A stretch of 64,000 nt of DNA from an uncultured Clostridia bacterium. Lineage in GTDB: Bacteria; Bacillota; Clostridia; Oscillospirales; JAAYOS01. Made by a program: the position numbers and the translations under genes. Under the pieces are notes generated by a model. That model worked only from the letters and a program-made list of their open reading frames with translations. It made no database searches and was not told the DNA's origin. Positions 16,174 to 25,256 of the stretch are shown here, piece by piece. Each line of letters begins with the position of its first letter. Positions within the stretch are counted from its first letter, which is position 1. Location: NCBI GenBank assembly GCA_947631015.1, contig CANRJS010000005.1, forward strand, positions 1 to 64,000, given 5' to 3'.

Positions 16174-16710
16174 ATGATACTCTCGGACGGGACGATACGC
16201 AGGATGCTCGGAGACGGCACGCTCCGCATCACACCCATGGAGGAGAGCCAGATACAGCCCGCAAGCGTGGACATACGGCTCGGCAGTACATTCAGCGTGG
16301 TGGAGGACTCTCCCTCGGGAAAGATAACCCTCGAAAACGAGATACGCTACCGCACCATCACGAGCGACACCTATGTGCTGCTGCCGAACCAGTTCGTCCT
16401 CGCGACGACTATGGAGTTCTTCGACCTGCCAAACGACATCACGGCGTTCGTCGAGGGACGCAGCTCGCTCGGCAGGATGGGTCTCTTTATCCAGAACGCC
16501 GGGTGGGTCGACCCCGGCTTCAGGGGTGAGATAACGCTTGAGCTTTACAACGCGAACCGCTGCGCCATCGAGCTGAAGGCGGGGAGGCGTGTGGGTCAGC
16601 TTGTGTTCAGCCGCATGGACGCCGCGGCGGAAAATCCATACAACGGGAAGTATCAGGGTCAGCGCGGCGCGACCGGCTCGCGCGTCTACCTCGACGAGGA
16701 GACCGAGTGA
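16174..16710 (+). CDS. dcd: dCTP deaminase
   Basis: 178 residues, normal length. It deaminates dCTP to dUTP for dTTP synthesis. Key block '[20 protein letters not shown]' followed by '[14 protein letters not shown]' holds the catalytic Glu, Arg and Ser; the C-terminal '[13 protein letters not shown]' closes over the triphosphate. Whether it also has dUTPase activity cannot be decided by eye. A weak promoter (TAGACT, 17 bases, TACAAT at 16133-16138) precedes it, and it is a single-gene unit. Confidence 0.96.
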   Translation: MILSDGTIRRMLGDGTLRITPMEESQIQPASVDIRLGSTFSVVEDSPSGKITLENEIRYRTITSDTYVLLPNQFVLATTMEFFDLPNDITAFVEGRSSLGRMGLFIQNAGWVDPGFRGEITLELYNANRCAIELKAGRRVGQLVFSRMDAAAENPYNGKYQGQRGATGSRVYLDEETE

Positions 16711-16837
16711 CGGCGCCTCCCATCTCGATTTTATAAATTTTTAAGCTTTAGTTTCTTTGAATTTTAGATTTCCCTGATATGATAAGACTGTAAGCTCAAA
16801 GGAGACGTCTCACGCGGGCTTCGGAAAGGAGCGGCTT

Positions 16838-18889
16838 ATGAAAAAGCTCAGAAACAACAAACACTTTATAACGTTCGTGTGCCTCATCGTCGGGTCGGCT
16901 CTGCTCTGCTCCGCGGCGGTCGCGAACATCGGCAACGCCGGAGGGTATGAGGCGTACAAGGACGGGCTTCTCGGCCTTTTCTCCCTCGGCAACTACTCCG
17001 CCACGCTGAAGGGAACGGTTCTCTTTGACGGCGAGGTCGTCGAGGAGGCGAACTACACCGAGCAGCTCAACCGAGACGCCGGCGTAGGCGAGGCGGCGGC
17101 ATACAACACCGAGGATGACGACGGCCTCTACTCCAACTGGTATGTCGTCAACCCCGCCGACCACGAGAGCGGCGACAAGTACACCTACTACTACTTTAAC
17201 GGCGCCCGTTACTCGAACGGCTCTCCGAAGAACAGGTCGTGGTCGCTGAATTCCACCAACTATCTCAGCTCCTCCTTCAGCGGCGGCTTTGACCCGGACG
17301 ACGCGGACTCCGCAAAGGTCGTGCGCCTGCTCGAGGCGGCGGCTGACCTGCTCGTGGGCGACATCAAGAACAACTTCGTCTACCTCGGCGGCGAGAACGG
17401 CAGCTCGAGCTACCGCGTGAGCCTCAGCCAGAGCCAGCTTCCCGAGATAGTGAACGCGGCCATCTCGCTTGTGATAAGCGAGTACACCGGCTTTAACGGA
17501 AGCATCATTTACGATGAGCCCGTTGTCCCAATTGCCGAAACAGCGGCATCTACTCCACAGACAACTACCGAGGCATACTCCGGCTACGGCTACTACACCT
17601 CCGCACCACAGGCAACTGCGGAGCCGGTCGACCCCGACTATTACACCTCCCGACCTAAGGACGACGACCCGGACGCAGGCAAGACCGACTATGAAAAGCT
17701 GCTTGACAGCATCGAAGTCCCGTTTGCCGACATGACCGGCGGCGGGAGCCACGTCACCGGCTACTCGGAGCTCCGCGGCATAGAGGACGCGGTCGACCTC
17801 GAGTACAACGGCGAGGACTTCGACTTCACCGCGCGCTACGACGCGGCGTGGAGAGAGGCGCGCAGTCGTCTTAACAGCGGCGACGTCGGCTACTATATCA
17901 TCACGAAGGACTGCGGCCTCGAGAAGTACGCCTCGGACACCGACTACTACCTCTCGCTCGCCGAAAAGAGCAGTCAGATCTTCTTTGACCGCCCCCGCGT
18001 TTTCCTCGCGCTCCTCAAGGACGAGCCGTATATCGACAGTGCGATATGCGAATTCACGCTTGACCGCGACGGACACATCACGCAGAACACCCTCGAGGGC
18101 ACGCTCTTGATGAAGCTGCTGAACGGCGAACGCCACACCCTCACGATTCGCATCGACGCGGAGATGCACGACATCGGCACGACGAAGATAGCCCTCCCGG
18201 TCATAGAGCCGATGGACTACGTCACCGACCGCTCGCGCGCGACCTACGAGAACGGCTACGAGTACACCATCACGCAGAACGGCATCACGACCGTCCACTC
18301 CGACGCGGAGGACAACGAGCGCGCCGTGTTCACCCGCTTCAGCAGTATGAACTCCCTGGACCGGTTCAACGACCTCTCGATCTACCTCTTGGGACAATCC
18401 ATCCCCTACTCCAGCTACGCCCTCGCCGCAGACAGTCCCGAGCTCGCAAAGCTCGCCGAGGATAACTATATCTACGCAAACCCCGGCGATATCCCCGAGG
18501 ACGCGAGGCCCGTGTGGTATGTCGTGGACAAGGGAACGTTTGACACGGCATGCGCGCAGATATTCTCCAACCACGACGGCGTGCAGTGGTACTCCGAGGA
18601 CATGGGATGCACGCCGAACGAGGTAACGCAGGTCCTGCTCGATGACTATCTTGCCATCACCGGCAGGGAGTACGACGGGGCGACGGCGTGGGACCCCTCC
18701 GGCAGCAACATCCTCGGCATCGGCTCCGCCGAGGGCTCCGGGCTCGACGACTACGGCGCGGAAGCCTCTCCCACGGACGACACAGACGACGCGCTCGGCA
18801 TCATCGGCGGCGCGGACGGGCCCACCGGTGTCATGGTAACCGGCCCGGGCGAGCCTCTCGACGACACCGGCTCCGGCTCGGATAACTGA
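16838..18889 (+). CDS. Large extracytoplasmic protein with terminal GIIGGADGPT motif, ABC-associated
   Basis: 683 residues, not recognised as a family. Residues 11-30 ('FITFVCLIVGSALLCSAAVA') form a signal anchor; the remainder is acidic, Tyr- and Asp-rich and probably outside the membrane. A Thr/Pro-rich hinge lies at about 235-285. Near the C-terminus residues 654-663 read GIIGGADGPT, identical to the core of the beta subunit of Na+-translocating decarboxylases, yet there is no such membrane domain here. TATGAT near 16778 may be its -10 box. It heads a run with an ABC exporter and a two-component system (92 bases to the ATPase start), so it may be a substrate, partner or sensor input for them. 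Confidence 0.8.
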   Translation: MKKLRNNKHFITFVCLIVGSALLCSAAVANIGNAGGYEAYKDGLLGLFSLGNYSATLKGTVLFDGEVVEEANYTEQLNRDAGVGEAAAYNTEDDDGLYSNWYVVNPADHESGDKYTYYYFNGARYSNGSPKNRSWSLNSTNYLSSSFSGGFDPDDADSAKVVRLLEAAADLLVGDIKNNFVYLGGENGSSSYRVSLSQSQLPEIVNAAISLVISEYTGFNGSIIYDEPVVPIAETAASTPQTTTEAYSGYGYYTSAPQATAEPVDPDYYTSRPKDDDPDAGKTDYEKLLDSIEVPFADMTGGGSHVTGYSELRGIEDAVDLEYNGEDFDFTARYDAAWREARSRLNSGDVGYYIITKDCGLEKYASDTDYYLSLAEKSSQIFFDRPRVFLALLKDEPYIDSAICEFTLDRDGHITQNTLEGTLLMKLLNGERHTLTIRIDAEMHDIGTTKIALPVIEPMDYVTDRSRATYENGYEYTITQNGITTVHSDAEDNERAVFTRFSSMNSLDRFNDLSIYLLGQSIPYSSYALAADSPELAKLAEDNYIYANPGDIPEDARPVWYVVDKGTFDTACAQIFSNHDGVQWYSEDMGCTPNEVTQVLLDDYLAITGREYDGATAWDPSGSNILGIGSAEGSGLDDYGAEASPTDDTDDALGIIGGADGPTGVMVTGPGEPLDDTGSGSDN

Positions 18890-18980
18890 TTAAACCTACT
18901 CTTCTTTCCATTCCATATTTCCCGCCGGAACGGGCGCGTGTACCCATCACGCGCCCGGCTTCGGCACCTTGGAGGACGTT

Positions 18981-19727
18981 ATGACGGAAATGACAGGCGT
19001 GCCGGCGGTGCGCGTTTCAAATATGACAAAGCTCTACAAGAACGGGCGCGGGGTGAAGAATATCGACCTCACGCTCGAGCCCGGCGACATCGTCGGGCTT
19101 CTCGGCCCAAACGGCTCGGGCAAGACGACGATAATGAAGGTCATAGTCGGCCTCTGCCATGCCACGGACGGCACGGCGGAGGTCTTCGGCCACTCGATAG
19201 AGCGGGACTATGAGGCGGCGGCAAAGCACATCGGCGCGCTCATAGAGTCCCCCGCGCTCTACTACAACCTCTCGGCGGAGAAGAACCTCCGACTCGCGGC
19301 GCGCGTGCGCGGCGCGAGCGCGGAGGACATCGCTCGGGTGCTCGCGCTCGTGCGGCTCGACCGCTACGCGCGCGACAAGGTCGCGCGCTTCTCGCTCGGT
19401 ATGAAGCAGCGCCTCGGCCTCGCGCTGGCGCTCCTCGGAAGTCCCGACCTTCTCATCCTCGACGAGCCTACGAACGGTCTCGACATCGAGGGGACGGTTG
19501 AGGTGCGCGAGCTCATTCTTCGCCTAGCCGCCGAGCGCGGACACGCCTTCCTGATAGCGAGCCATCTCGCAAGCGAGATAGAGCGCACCTGCAACAAGGT
19601 GGCGATTATCCACGAGGGCGAGCTGCTGAGCTTCGTTTCGGTGGCGGAGGCCGTCCGCCGCGCGCCGACGCTCGAGGACTACTTCCTCGCGGAAGTCAGG
19701 CAGAAGCGCGGCGGCGCGGTGATATAA
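18981..19727 (+). CDS. ABC transporter ATP-binding protein (bacitracin/antimicrobial-type exporter)
   Basis: 248 residues. Walker A 'LLGPNGSGKTTIMKVI', signature 'FSLGMKQRLGLALALL', Walker B LLILDEPTNGLD and H-loop 'IASHLASE'. The class resembles BcrA/lantibiotic-immunity type ATPases that pair with a simple six-helix permease. ATG 18981 lies five bases after GGAGG; an earlier TTG is less likely. Followed after 12 bases by its permease and then a histidine kinase and regulator, the usual layout of envelope-stress or antimicrobial-peptide response modules. Confidence 0.92.
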   Translation: MTEMTGVPAVRVSNMTKLYKNGRGVKNIDLTLEPGDIVGLLGPNGSGKTTIMKVIVGLCHATDGTAEVFGHSIERDYEAAAKHIGALIESPALYYNLSAEKNLRLAARVRGASAEDIARVLALVRLDRYARDKVARFSLGMKQRLGLALALLGSPDLLILDEPTNGLDIEGTVEVRELILRLAAERGHAFLIASHLASEIERTCNKVAIIHEGELLSFVSVAEAVRRAPTLEDYFLAEVRQKRGGAVI

Positions 19728-19739
19728 GGAGGGGTCGGT

Positions 19740-20477
19740 ATGCAGCTTTTCGGAAGGTCCTACCGCTGCGAGCTTATAAAACTGCTCGCGCGGAAGAAGT
19801 TCATAGTTTTTCTCGCGCTCGAGGTCGCGATATGCGGCATCGTGCTTCTCGTTCAGCTCGCTGTCGAGCATGTGAGCGGTCTCGCGTTCAACGTCAACCT
19901 CAGGATGATGCTCCTCGGGTTCTTTATCAGCGCGTACATACCGCTTGTCAGCTTCATGGCGGTGTGCGACCTGTTCTCGAGCGAGCTTCAGGACGGCTCG
20001 CTCCGCGCCTCCCTGCTCCTTCCCGCGAGCCGCTTCAAGGTATATCTCGCGAAGGCGCTTTCGGCGTACACCGTGGCGGTCGTCTACCTCTTTTCGCTTT
20101 TTGTGGTGACGGCTGTGCTTGAGCTGTCCTTCGGTTCGACGCTGCACGGCTTCTTCGAGAGCTTCGGGAGCTACCTGCTCGACGCGATACCCCTCGCCGT
20201 CGTGATACTCATGGCGGTATTCTTCAACCAGATACTCCGCTCGCCGACGCTCGCGATGCTTCTCTGCATCTGCGTGCTCATAGCGGCGTACATTGTAAAT
20301 ATCTTCCTGCCACAGATTGGTGCGATGCTGTTTACAAGCTACGGCCAGTGGCACAATCTCTTTATAGGCAAGGCGCTCCCCTTCCTGCCGATGATGATGA
20401 AGGTAGGCCTTCTCGTCGGCTACGGAACGGTGTTCTTCAGCGCCGGATACTACATCTTCGAGCGCAGGGATATGTGA
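19740..20477 (+). CDS. ABC transporter permease (ABC-2 type)
   Basis: 245 residues with six predicted membrane helices: about 20-38, 58-80, 105-128 ('AVVYLFSLFVVTAVLELSFG'), 145-168, 175-195 and 220-240. It has the N-terminal amphipathic lead 'RSYRCELIKLLARKKFIVFL' typical of ABC-2 permeases of the BcrB/lantibiotic immunity type. It starts after an AGGAGGG site and ends one base before the histidine kinase start. It forms the exporter with the preceding ATPase; substrate unknown. Confidence 0.9.
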   Translation: MQLFGRSYRCELIKLLARKKFIVFLALEVAICGIVLLVQLAVEHVSGLAFNVNLRMMLLGFFISAYIPLVSFMAVCDLFSSELQDGSLRASLLLPASRFKVYLAKALSAYTVAVVYLFSLFVVTAVLELSFGSTLHGFFESFGSYLLDAIPLAVVILMAVFFNQILRSPTLAMLLCICVLIAAYIVNIFLPQIGAMLFTSYGQWHNLFIGKALPFLPMMMKVGLLVGYGTVFFSAGYYIFERRDM

Positions 20478-20478
20478 T

Positions 20479-21636
20479 ATGTCGCTTAAAAAGAGGCTCG
20501 TCATCACGATAATACTGATGGTGCTCATCCCGGCGGCGCTGCTTCTGCTCATCGCCGGGGTGATGTATTCCGTGTTTCTGCTCGGCGGCGGCGCGGCGCC
20601 CCCGCCGGAGACCATCGTACTCGATGATGAGTTTTTCGCCCACGCGCTCAATCCGGGGAGCCGGATATTCCGGCTCGCCGTCGTCTTCGTCGTATGCGCG
20701 ATAGTGATACTCGCCGCGTCGTTTGTCGCGGGCGTGACCTACATCTCGCGGAAGATACTTCCGCCGATGGAGGAGCTTGCGCGGGCGGCGCGGAGGATAA
20801 GCGCGGGCGAATTGGAGTTTGAGATTTTAGGCTCGAACGTCTCGGAGATAAGCGACCTCTGCGGCGCGTTTGACGAGATGCGAAAGCGCCTCCGCGACAA
20901 CATCGCGGCGGAGCTCGAACTTGAGCGCGAACGGAACCTCATGCTCGCGCACATATCCCACGACCTGCGCACACCGATAACCTCGATACAGGGCTACGCG
21001 GAGGGGCTTCTCGACGGCGTCGCCTCCACCGAGGAGATGCGGCGGCGCTACCTCGAAACCATCGTCGCAAAGTCCGGCTCGATGCAGCGGATGATAGAGC
21101 AGCTTAGCGACTTCTCCGAGCTCGAACTCGGCCGGATGGCGTTTGACTTCAGGAGCCTCGACATAGTGGAATTTCTCCGCGCCATAGGCGACGACTACCG
21201 CACCGACATCGAGAGCGCGGACGCGTCCTTCTCGCTCACCCTCCCGGACGAGCCGGTGACCGTCCGCCTTGACCCCGAGAAGCTGGGGCGGGTATTTTCA
21301 AACATACTCACAAACGCTATAAAGTACCGCTCGCCGGAGCGCCGCCTAGCGATAGAGCTTTCGGCGGAGCGGACGCCGACGGGCATCCACATCACCGTCG
21401 CGGACAACGGCAAGGGCGTCCCGCCGGAGGACCTGGAGCGGGTGTTCGAGGGTTTCTACCGCGCCGACCCCGCGCGGACGGGCGGCACGTCCGGTCACGG
21501 TCTCGGACTCGCGATATCCCGGCGGATAGTCCTCCGCCACAACGGCCGCATCTGGATGACCGCGCGCGACGGCGGCGGAAGCGAGATACACATAACTCTG
21601 CCCGGGGAGGATAACGATGAAGATTCTGATTGTTGA
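20479..21636 (+). CDS. Sensor histidine kinase
   Basis: 385 residues. Two membrane helices (about 8-36 and 64-90) flank a very short extracytoplasmic loop of about 28 residues, so the input is probably sensed within the membrane or through the partner transporter. A HAMP region (about 90-145) leads to HisKA with the phospho-acceptor His161 in 'LAHISHDLRTPITSIQGYAE', then HATPase_c with N-box 'NILTNAIKYRS', G1 'DNGKGVP' and G2 'GTSGHGLGLAI'. The reading frame overlaps the response regulator by 20 bases. Confidence 0.95.
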   Translation: MSLKKRLVITIILMVLIPAALLLLIAGVMYSVFLLGGGAAPPPETIVLDDEFFAHALNPGSRIFRLAVVFVVCAIVILAASFVAGVTYISRKILPPMEELARAARRISAGELEFEILGSNVSEISDLCGAFDEMRKRLRDNIAAELELERERNLMLAHISHDLRTPITSIQGYAEGLLDGVASTEEMRRRYLETIVAKSGSMQRMIEQLSDFSELELGRMAFDFRSLDIVEFLRAIGDDYRTDIESADASFSLTLPDEPVTVRLDPEKLGRVFSNILTNAIKYRSPERRLAIELSAERTPTGIHITVADNGKGVPPEDLERVFEGFYRADPARTGGTSGHGLGLAISRRIVLRHNGRIWMTARDGGGSEIHITLPGEDNDEDSDC

Positions 21637-22297
21637 AGACGACCGCTCGATTGCCGAGCTTGAGCGGGACTACCTCGCCCTCGACGGCTACGACTGCGAC
21701 ATCGCGGAGGACGGCGTCACCGGTCTCCGCATGGCGCTCGGGCACAGCTACGACCTCATAATCCTTGACATCATGCTCCCCGGCATGGACGGCTTCGAGG
21801 TATTGAAGCGCATCCGCGCCGAGAAGGAAACGCCGCTCATCCTCCTCTCGGCAAAGCAGGAGGACTTTGACAAGATACGCGGCCTCGGCCTCGGTGCGGA
21901 CGACTATATGACAAAGCCCTTCAGCCCGGGCGAGCTCGTCGCGCGGGTCGGGAGCCACATCGAACGCTACTCCCGCCTCACCGGCGTGAAGCGCTCGAAC
22001 ATCCTCCGCATCAGGAGCCTCGAGATAGACCGCGACGAGCACGTCGTGCGCGCCGGCGGAAACGCCGTCCCGCTCACGGCAAAGGAGTACGACCTGCTCC
22101 TGTTCTTCGCGGAGAACCCGAACCGCGTTTTCAGCCGCGAGCAGCTCTTCGAGCGGATATGGGGCGAGGACTCGTTCGGCGACCTCGCGACGGTGACGGT
22201 ACACGTCCGCCGCATCCGCGAGAAGATAGAGCCTGACGCCGCGAACCCGCAGTATATCGAGACGGTGTGGGGCGCGGGCTACCGCTTCCGCGCATGA
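21617..22297 (+). CDS. OmpR-family response regulator
   Basis: 226 residues. Receiver domain with acidic pocket 'IVEDDRS', phospho-acceptor Asp51 in 'LIILDIMLPGMDGFEVLKRI', switch residues in 'PLILLSAKQ' and Lys in 'DYMTKPFSPGE'; C-terminal winged helix of the OmpR/PhoB type ('VPLTAKEYDLLLFFAENPNR', 'VTVHVRRIREKIEP'). Translationally coupled to the kinase. Likely target: the ABC exporter operon in which it sits. Its stop codon overlaps the next start (ATGA). Confidence 0.96.
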   Translation: MKILIVEDDRSIAELERDYLALDGYDCDIAEDGVTGLRMALGHSYDLIILDIMLPGMDGFEVLKRIRAEKETPLILLSAKQEDFDKIRGLGLGADDYMTKPFSPGELVARVGSHIERYSRLTGVKRSNILRIRSLEIDRDEHVVRAGGNAVPLTAKEYDLLLFFAENPNRVFSREQLFERIWGEDSFGDLATVTVHVRRIREKIEPDAANPQYIETVWGAGYRFRA

Positions 22298-23199
22298 GCG
22301 GCGGGGACTTTGTCCCGCGCCGCTGCGCGCTCTGCCCCAGGGATTGCGGCGCGGACAGGACTTCAAGCCTCGGACTGTGCGGGGGCGGCGCGAAGGTGCG
22401 CGTGGCGCGCGCCGCCGCGCACTACTGGGAGGAGCCGTGCATCAGCGGCGAACGCGGAGCTGGCGCGGTGTTCTTCTCCGGCTGTCCGCTCGGGTGCATC
22501 TTCTGCCAGAACCGCGAGATAAGCGCCGGGAACTTCGGGCGTGAGCTGACAGTAGAGCAGCTTGTGGAAGTGTTCCGTCGGCTCGAACGCAATGGCGTCC
22601 ACACCCTTGACCTCATCACGCCGACGCACTACACCCCGTGGATACTTGCGGCGCTCGATCTCGCGCGGCCGCGCATCCCGGTCGTCTGGAACACCGGCGG
22701 ATATGAAAAGGTCGAGACACTGAGAACTCTCGAAGGGAAGGTAGATGTGTTCCTCCCCGATTTGAAGTACCGCTCGAAAGCGCTCTCCGCGCGCTTCAGC
22801 GGCGCCGAAGACTACTTCGGGCGCGCGTCCGCCGCGATAGCGGAGATGCACCGCCAGACCGGCGCGTACCGCTTCGACGGCGACGGGATACTCACGCGCG
22901 GCGTGCTTGTGCGGCACCTCGTCCTGCCGGGTCATGCGGAGGACAGCATCGCTGTTTTCGAGGCTTTGAGCGACCTCGTCCCGCCGAACGAAATCCTTGT
23001 CGGTCTGATGAGCCAGTACACCCCGCCGCGCGAGCCTCCGGACGACTTCCCGCCGGAGCTCCGCCGCCGCCTCAGTGAGGACGAGTACTCGCTCGTCGCG
23101 GACGCAGTCCACGCCCTCGGCTTTGAGGGCTACGAACAGGAGCTCTCGAGCGCACAGGAGGAGTACACTCCCCCGTTCGACCTCACCGGGCTTGATTAG
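22294..23199 (+). CDS. PflX-like radical SAM protein (COG1313)
   Basis: 301 residues. The radical SAM cluster is Cys64-x3-Cys68-x2-Cys71 in 'FFSGCPLGCIFCQN'. An N-terminal Cys set (C11, C14, C18, C29) is typical of the PflX/COG1313 group and may bind a second cluster. Other marks: 'NTGGYEKVETLRTLEGKVDV' and 'LPDLKYRS'. These proteins resemble pyruvate formate-lyase activases, but no glycyl radical enzyme is encoded here and the substrate is unknown. It overlaps the response regulator by four bases; a link to the two-component system is only positional. Confidence 0.88.
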   Translation: MSGGDFVPRRCALCPRDCGADRTSSLGLCGGGAKVRVARAAAHYWEEPCISGERGAGAVFFSGCPLGCIFCQNREISAGNFGRELTVEQLVEVFRRLERNGVHTLDLITPTHYTPWILAALDLARPRIPVVWNTGGYEKVETLRTLEGKVDVFLPDLKYRSKALSARFSGAEDYFGRASAAIAEMHRQTGAYRFDGDGILTRGVLVRHLVLPGHAEDSIAVFEALSDLVPPNEILVGLMSQYTPPREPPDDFPPELRRRLSEDEYSLVADAVHALGFEGYEQELSSAQEEYTPPFDLTGLD

Positions 23200-23221
23200 T
23201 CAAAATTTTGTTCGATTATGC

Positions 23222-23250
23222 TTGCATTATAAGAACGTATGTGCTAAAAT
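23222..23250 (+). promoter_or_regulatory. Promoter before ridA
   Basis: TTGCAT at 23222-23227, 17-base spacer, TAAAAT at 23245-23250. Confidence 0.6.
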
Positions 23251-23283
23251 AATCCCGACAGAATATCCGTCGGGATTATTTTT
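23248..23283 (+). terminator. Terminator after the radical SAM gene
   Basis: AATAATCCCGAC at 23248-23259 pairs with GTCGGGATTATT at 23269-23280 and runs into TTTTT. It overlaps the -10 box of the next promoter, so a transcript started there would carry most of this stem at its 5' end. Confidence 0.8.
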
Positions 23284-23303
23284 AAGTCTGGAGGAAGTGT
23301 AGT

Positions 23304-23678
23304 ATGAGCGGCATCGAAAGAAAAGACGTAAACGAGGAGTGGGCGCACTCCGGCATAGTCAAGGCCGGGGACTACTGCTTTCTCAATTACTGCGCGGGAA
23401 ACGTCGGCGGCACGGTGGAGGAACAGATTGAAGGCGCATTTGACGAGATGGAGCGCCGGCTTGCGCTCTTCGGTCTCACACTCGCGGACGTCGTGCAGAT
23501 GGACTGCCTCTTTCGGGACGTCTGGAACATCCCGATAATGGAGGAGGTCATAAAGCGGCGCTTTGCCGGGACGTACCCCGCAAGAAAGTCTATCGAGACG
23601 AACTTTGCGCACCGCGGCGGCCCGGACGGGCTCCAGTTCCAGGTCGACGGCATAGCTTACTGCGGAAGGCAGGATTGA
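23304..23678 (+). CDS. RidA family protein (YjgF/YER057c/UK114)
   Basis: 124 residues, the standard length of one RidA subunit (trimeric). Features: 'FLNYCAGNVGGTVEEQIEGA', 'LADVVQMDCLFRDVWNIPIM' and the terminal 'PARKSIETNFAHRGG'. The Arg needed for imine/enamine hydrolysis is normally in 'R-x-x-V/I-E' of the last strand; here 'ARKSIE' provides it. Canonical members detoxify 2-aminoacrylate; this divergent subgroup has no proven substrate. GGAGGAAG precedes ATG 23304. It is followed by a VOC protein after four bases. Confidence 0.9.
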   Translation: MSGIERKDVNEEWAHSGIVKAGDYCFLNYCAGNVGGTVEEQIEGAFDEMERRLALFGLTLADVVQMDCLFRDVWNIPIMEEVIKRRFAGTYPARKSIETNFAHRGGPDGLQFQVDGIAYCGRQD

Positions 23679-23682
23679 TCGC

Positions 23683-24048
23683 ATGGAATACAGTATAAGA
23701 CTGAACTCGCTCTACATCTGTGTGCGCGACCTCGAGCGCGCGCGGAGGTTCTACACCGAGCTCCTCGGTATCGAGGACGAGCCGGGCAGGCCGGGTATGT
23801 TCGTCCTGGGCGGCTTCCGCTTCATGCTCTACGACTATCAGTCGGTGGGAGACACCGTCGTATTCGGCGACAACTGTCTGCCGAGCTTCCTCGTGGACGA
23901 CCTCGACGCGTTTGAAAGGAAGCTCGCGTCCCTCGGTGCGCCGATAGTTTTCCCGAGGACGCGGATACTCGGGAGCGACGTCCTCGAGTTCCGCGACCCA
24001 GAGGGAAACGACATCGAGGTCTACGCGAAGGCGAAGGACGCAACGTAA
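23683..24048 (+). CDS. VOC family protein (glyoxalase/dioxygenase-like)
   Basis: 121 residues with the paired beta-alpha-beta-beta-beta units of the vicinal oxygen chelate fold: 'LNSLYICVRDLERARRFYTE', a mid-strand 'GGFRFMLYDY' and 'VLEFRDPEGNDIEVYAK', the last supplying the usual metal-ligand Glu. The usual N-terminal His ligand position is not clearly filled ('LYICVRD'). Function open: isomerase, resistance protein or dioxygenase-like. Probably co-transcribed with ridA. Confidence 0.88.
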   Translation: MEYSIRLNSLYICVRDLERARRFYTELLGIEDEPGRPGMFVLGGFRFMLYDYQSVGDTVVFGDNCLPSFLVDDLDAFERKLASLGAPIVFPRTRILGSDVLEFRDPEGNDIEVYAKAKDAT

Positions 24049-24336
24049 ACAGTCCGTACTATTTCATGCCGATTTTGCAAGATGTTGTCGCAGCGCGGCG
24101 AACTGCCGGACTGATAAATTTATGCCCGGTGCTTTTTCACGTAGGAATATCTCAGATTGCCGACGATCCCTTGCAAACCGAAGTCTGCCGTAGCAATCGG
24201 CAGGTTTGCCTTCAACAAACAGGCGCTCCGGCGATTTTCGCCGGAGCGGCCTGTTTCTACTTGACTGCGGGTTACCTCTCAAACCGACCGCCTTTCGGCG
24301 GCGCAAAGCACCCACCGGCGCGCGTCGGCGCGAATC
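24049..24336. other. Intergenic region with hairpins and shared terminator
   Basis: No gene. CTGCCG-N7-CGGCAG within the longer GCAAACC...GGTTTGC is near 24175-24210. A strong stem at 24217-24256 (AAACAGGC-GCTCCGGCGA with one bulge) can end transcripts from both sides, since the VOC gene and the minus-strand isomerase converge here. The rest holds GC hairpins of unclear origin. Confidence 0.55.
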
Positions 24337-25191
24337 TTACTCGAACTCTATCCCCTCGAACTTGCGGAAGGACTCCATGCTCACCTGAATGCTCTTTATC
24401 TCGCCGAGCTTGGTGTGATCCTGTTCGAGGACGATGAACTTCACGCCGACCTCGTTGCCCTTGTCGATATAGCTCTGTATCGGCAGGATGCCGGTGCCTA
24501 TCTCGACGAAGTTCTCCGGCCGTCCCGCGACGCGGAAATGCTCGAAGGTTATCTCGGTGTCGTTCGGAATGACCTTGCCGAGGTACTGCACGTCGTCCGG
24601 CGAGTCCTTCCAGAAATCCTTCTGGTGGAGGAGTATCACGCGGCTCCCGAGGCGGTCCATGACGTCCGTCGGGTCATATCCGCCGCGGCAGCACCAGAAT
24701 GTGTCGAGCTCAAACGAGAGATTCTCCGGCTCGGTGAGGTCGGCGAGGTGATAGAGCGCCGGCTTGCCGTCAAACTCACGGAACTCCTGGAAGTGGTTGT
24801 GATAGTAGAACTGTATGCCCGCCACGCGGAACTTCTCACCGAGCCTGTTGAAGAGCTCCGCACCGCGCTTTATCTCGTCCATCGAGTTCCAGAAGCCCAT
24901 CGCCCAGCCGACGCGGGTGTTGCCGACGGCCTGATGGTACTCGATTATCCTGTCGAGGTTGTCCGGGTCAAGCGGGGCGAGGTGCGCGCCGACGACCTTT
25001 ATCCCGTTGGTGTCTAGGAAGTCCTTCATCTCGGCGGCGGGCATACCGAAGCCGCTGCCCGGGTCCTCCGTCGTGTTGCCGTTCGCGAACTCGACGTACT
25101 TGTAGCCGGCATCGGCCACGGCGCGCAGAGTCTCGAGCGGAGCCTCCTTCAGCGAATTGCGTACAGAGTAGAGCTGTATTCCGACCTTCAT
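24337..25191 (-). CDS. Sugar phosphate isomerase/epimerase
   Basis: 284 residues. Xylose-isomerase-like TIM barrel starting 'MKVGIQLYSVRNSLKEAPLE', with 'VVGAHLAPLDPDN', 'IQFYYHNHFQEF', Asp in 'LSFELDTFWCCRGG', His in 'VILLHQKDFW' and a late Glu in 'TGILPIQSYI...FIVLEQD'. The layout resembles inosose dehydratase/IolE-type proteins. ATG 25191 has AGGAGAG upstream; a frame starting 10 codons earlier is less likely. It follows the MFS gene by 65 bases, so it probably acts on the sugar that transporter brings in. Confidence 0.9.
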   Translation of the reverse strand: MKVGIQLYSVRNSLKEAPLETLRAVADAGYKYVEFANGNTTEDPGSGFGMPAAEMKDFLDTNGIKVVGAHLAPLDPDNLDRIIEYHQAVGNTRVGWAMGFWNSMDEIKRGAELFNRLGEKFRVAGIQFYYHNHFQEFREFDGKPALYHLADLTEPENLSFELDTFWCCRGGYDPTDVMDRLGSRVILLHQKDFWKDSPDDVQYLGKVIPNDTEITFEHFRVAGRPENFVEIGTGILPIQSYIDKGNEVGVKFIVLEQDHTKLGEIKSIQVSMESFRKFEGIEFE

Positions 25192-25256
25192 ATCCGTTCT
25201 CTCCTTTGCTGTTTTACGCACTTCCGTGCGGTTTTAACATGTTTGGTTCGGCTCCG

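Noticed and set aside
16838-18889. Na+-translocating decarboxylase beta subunit
   Set aside because: Only the ten-residue motif matches; the polytopic membrane domain is missing.
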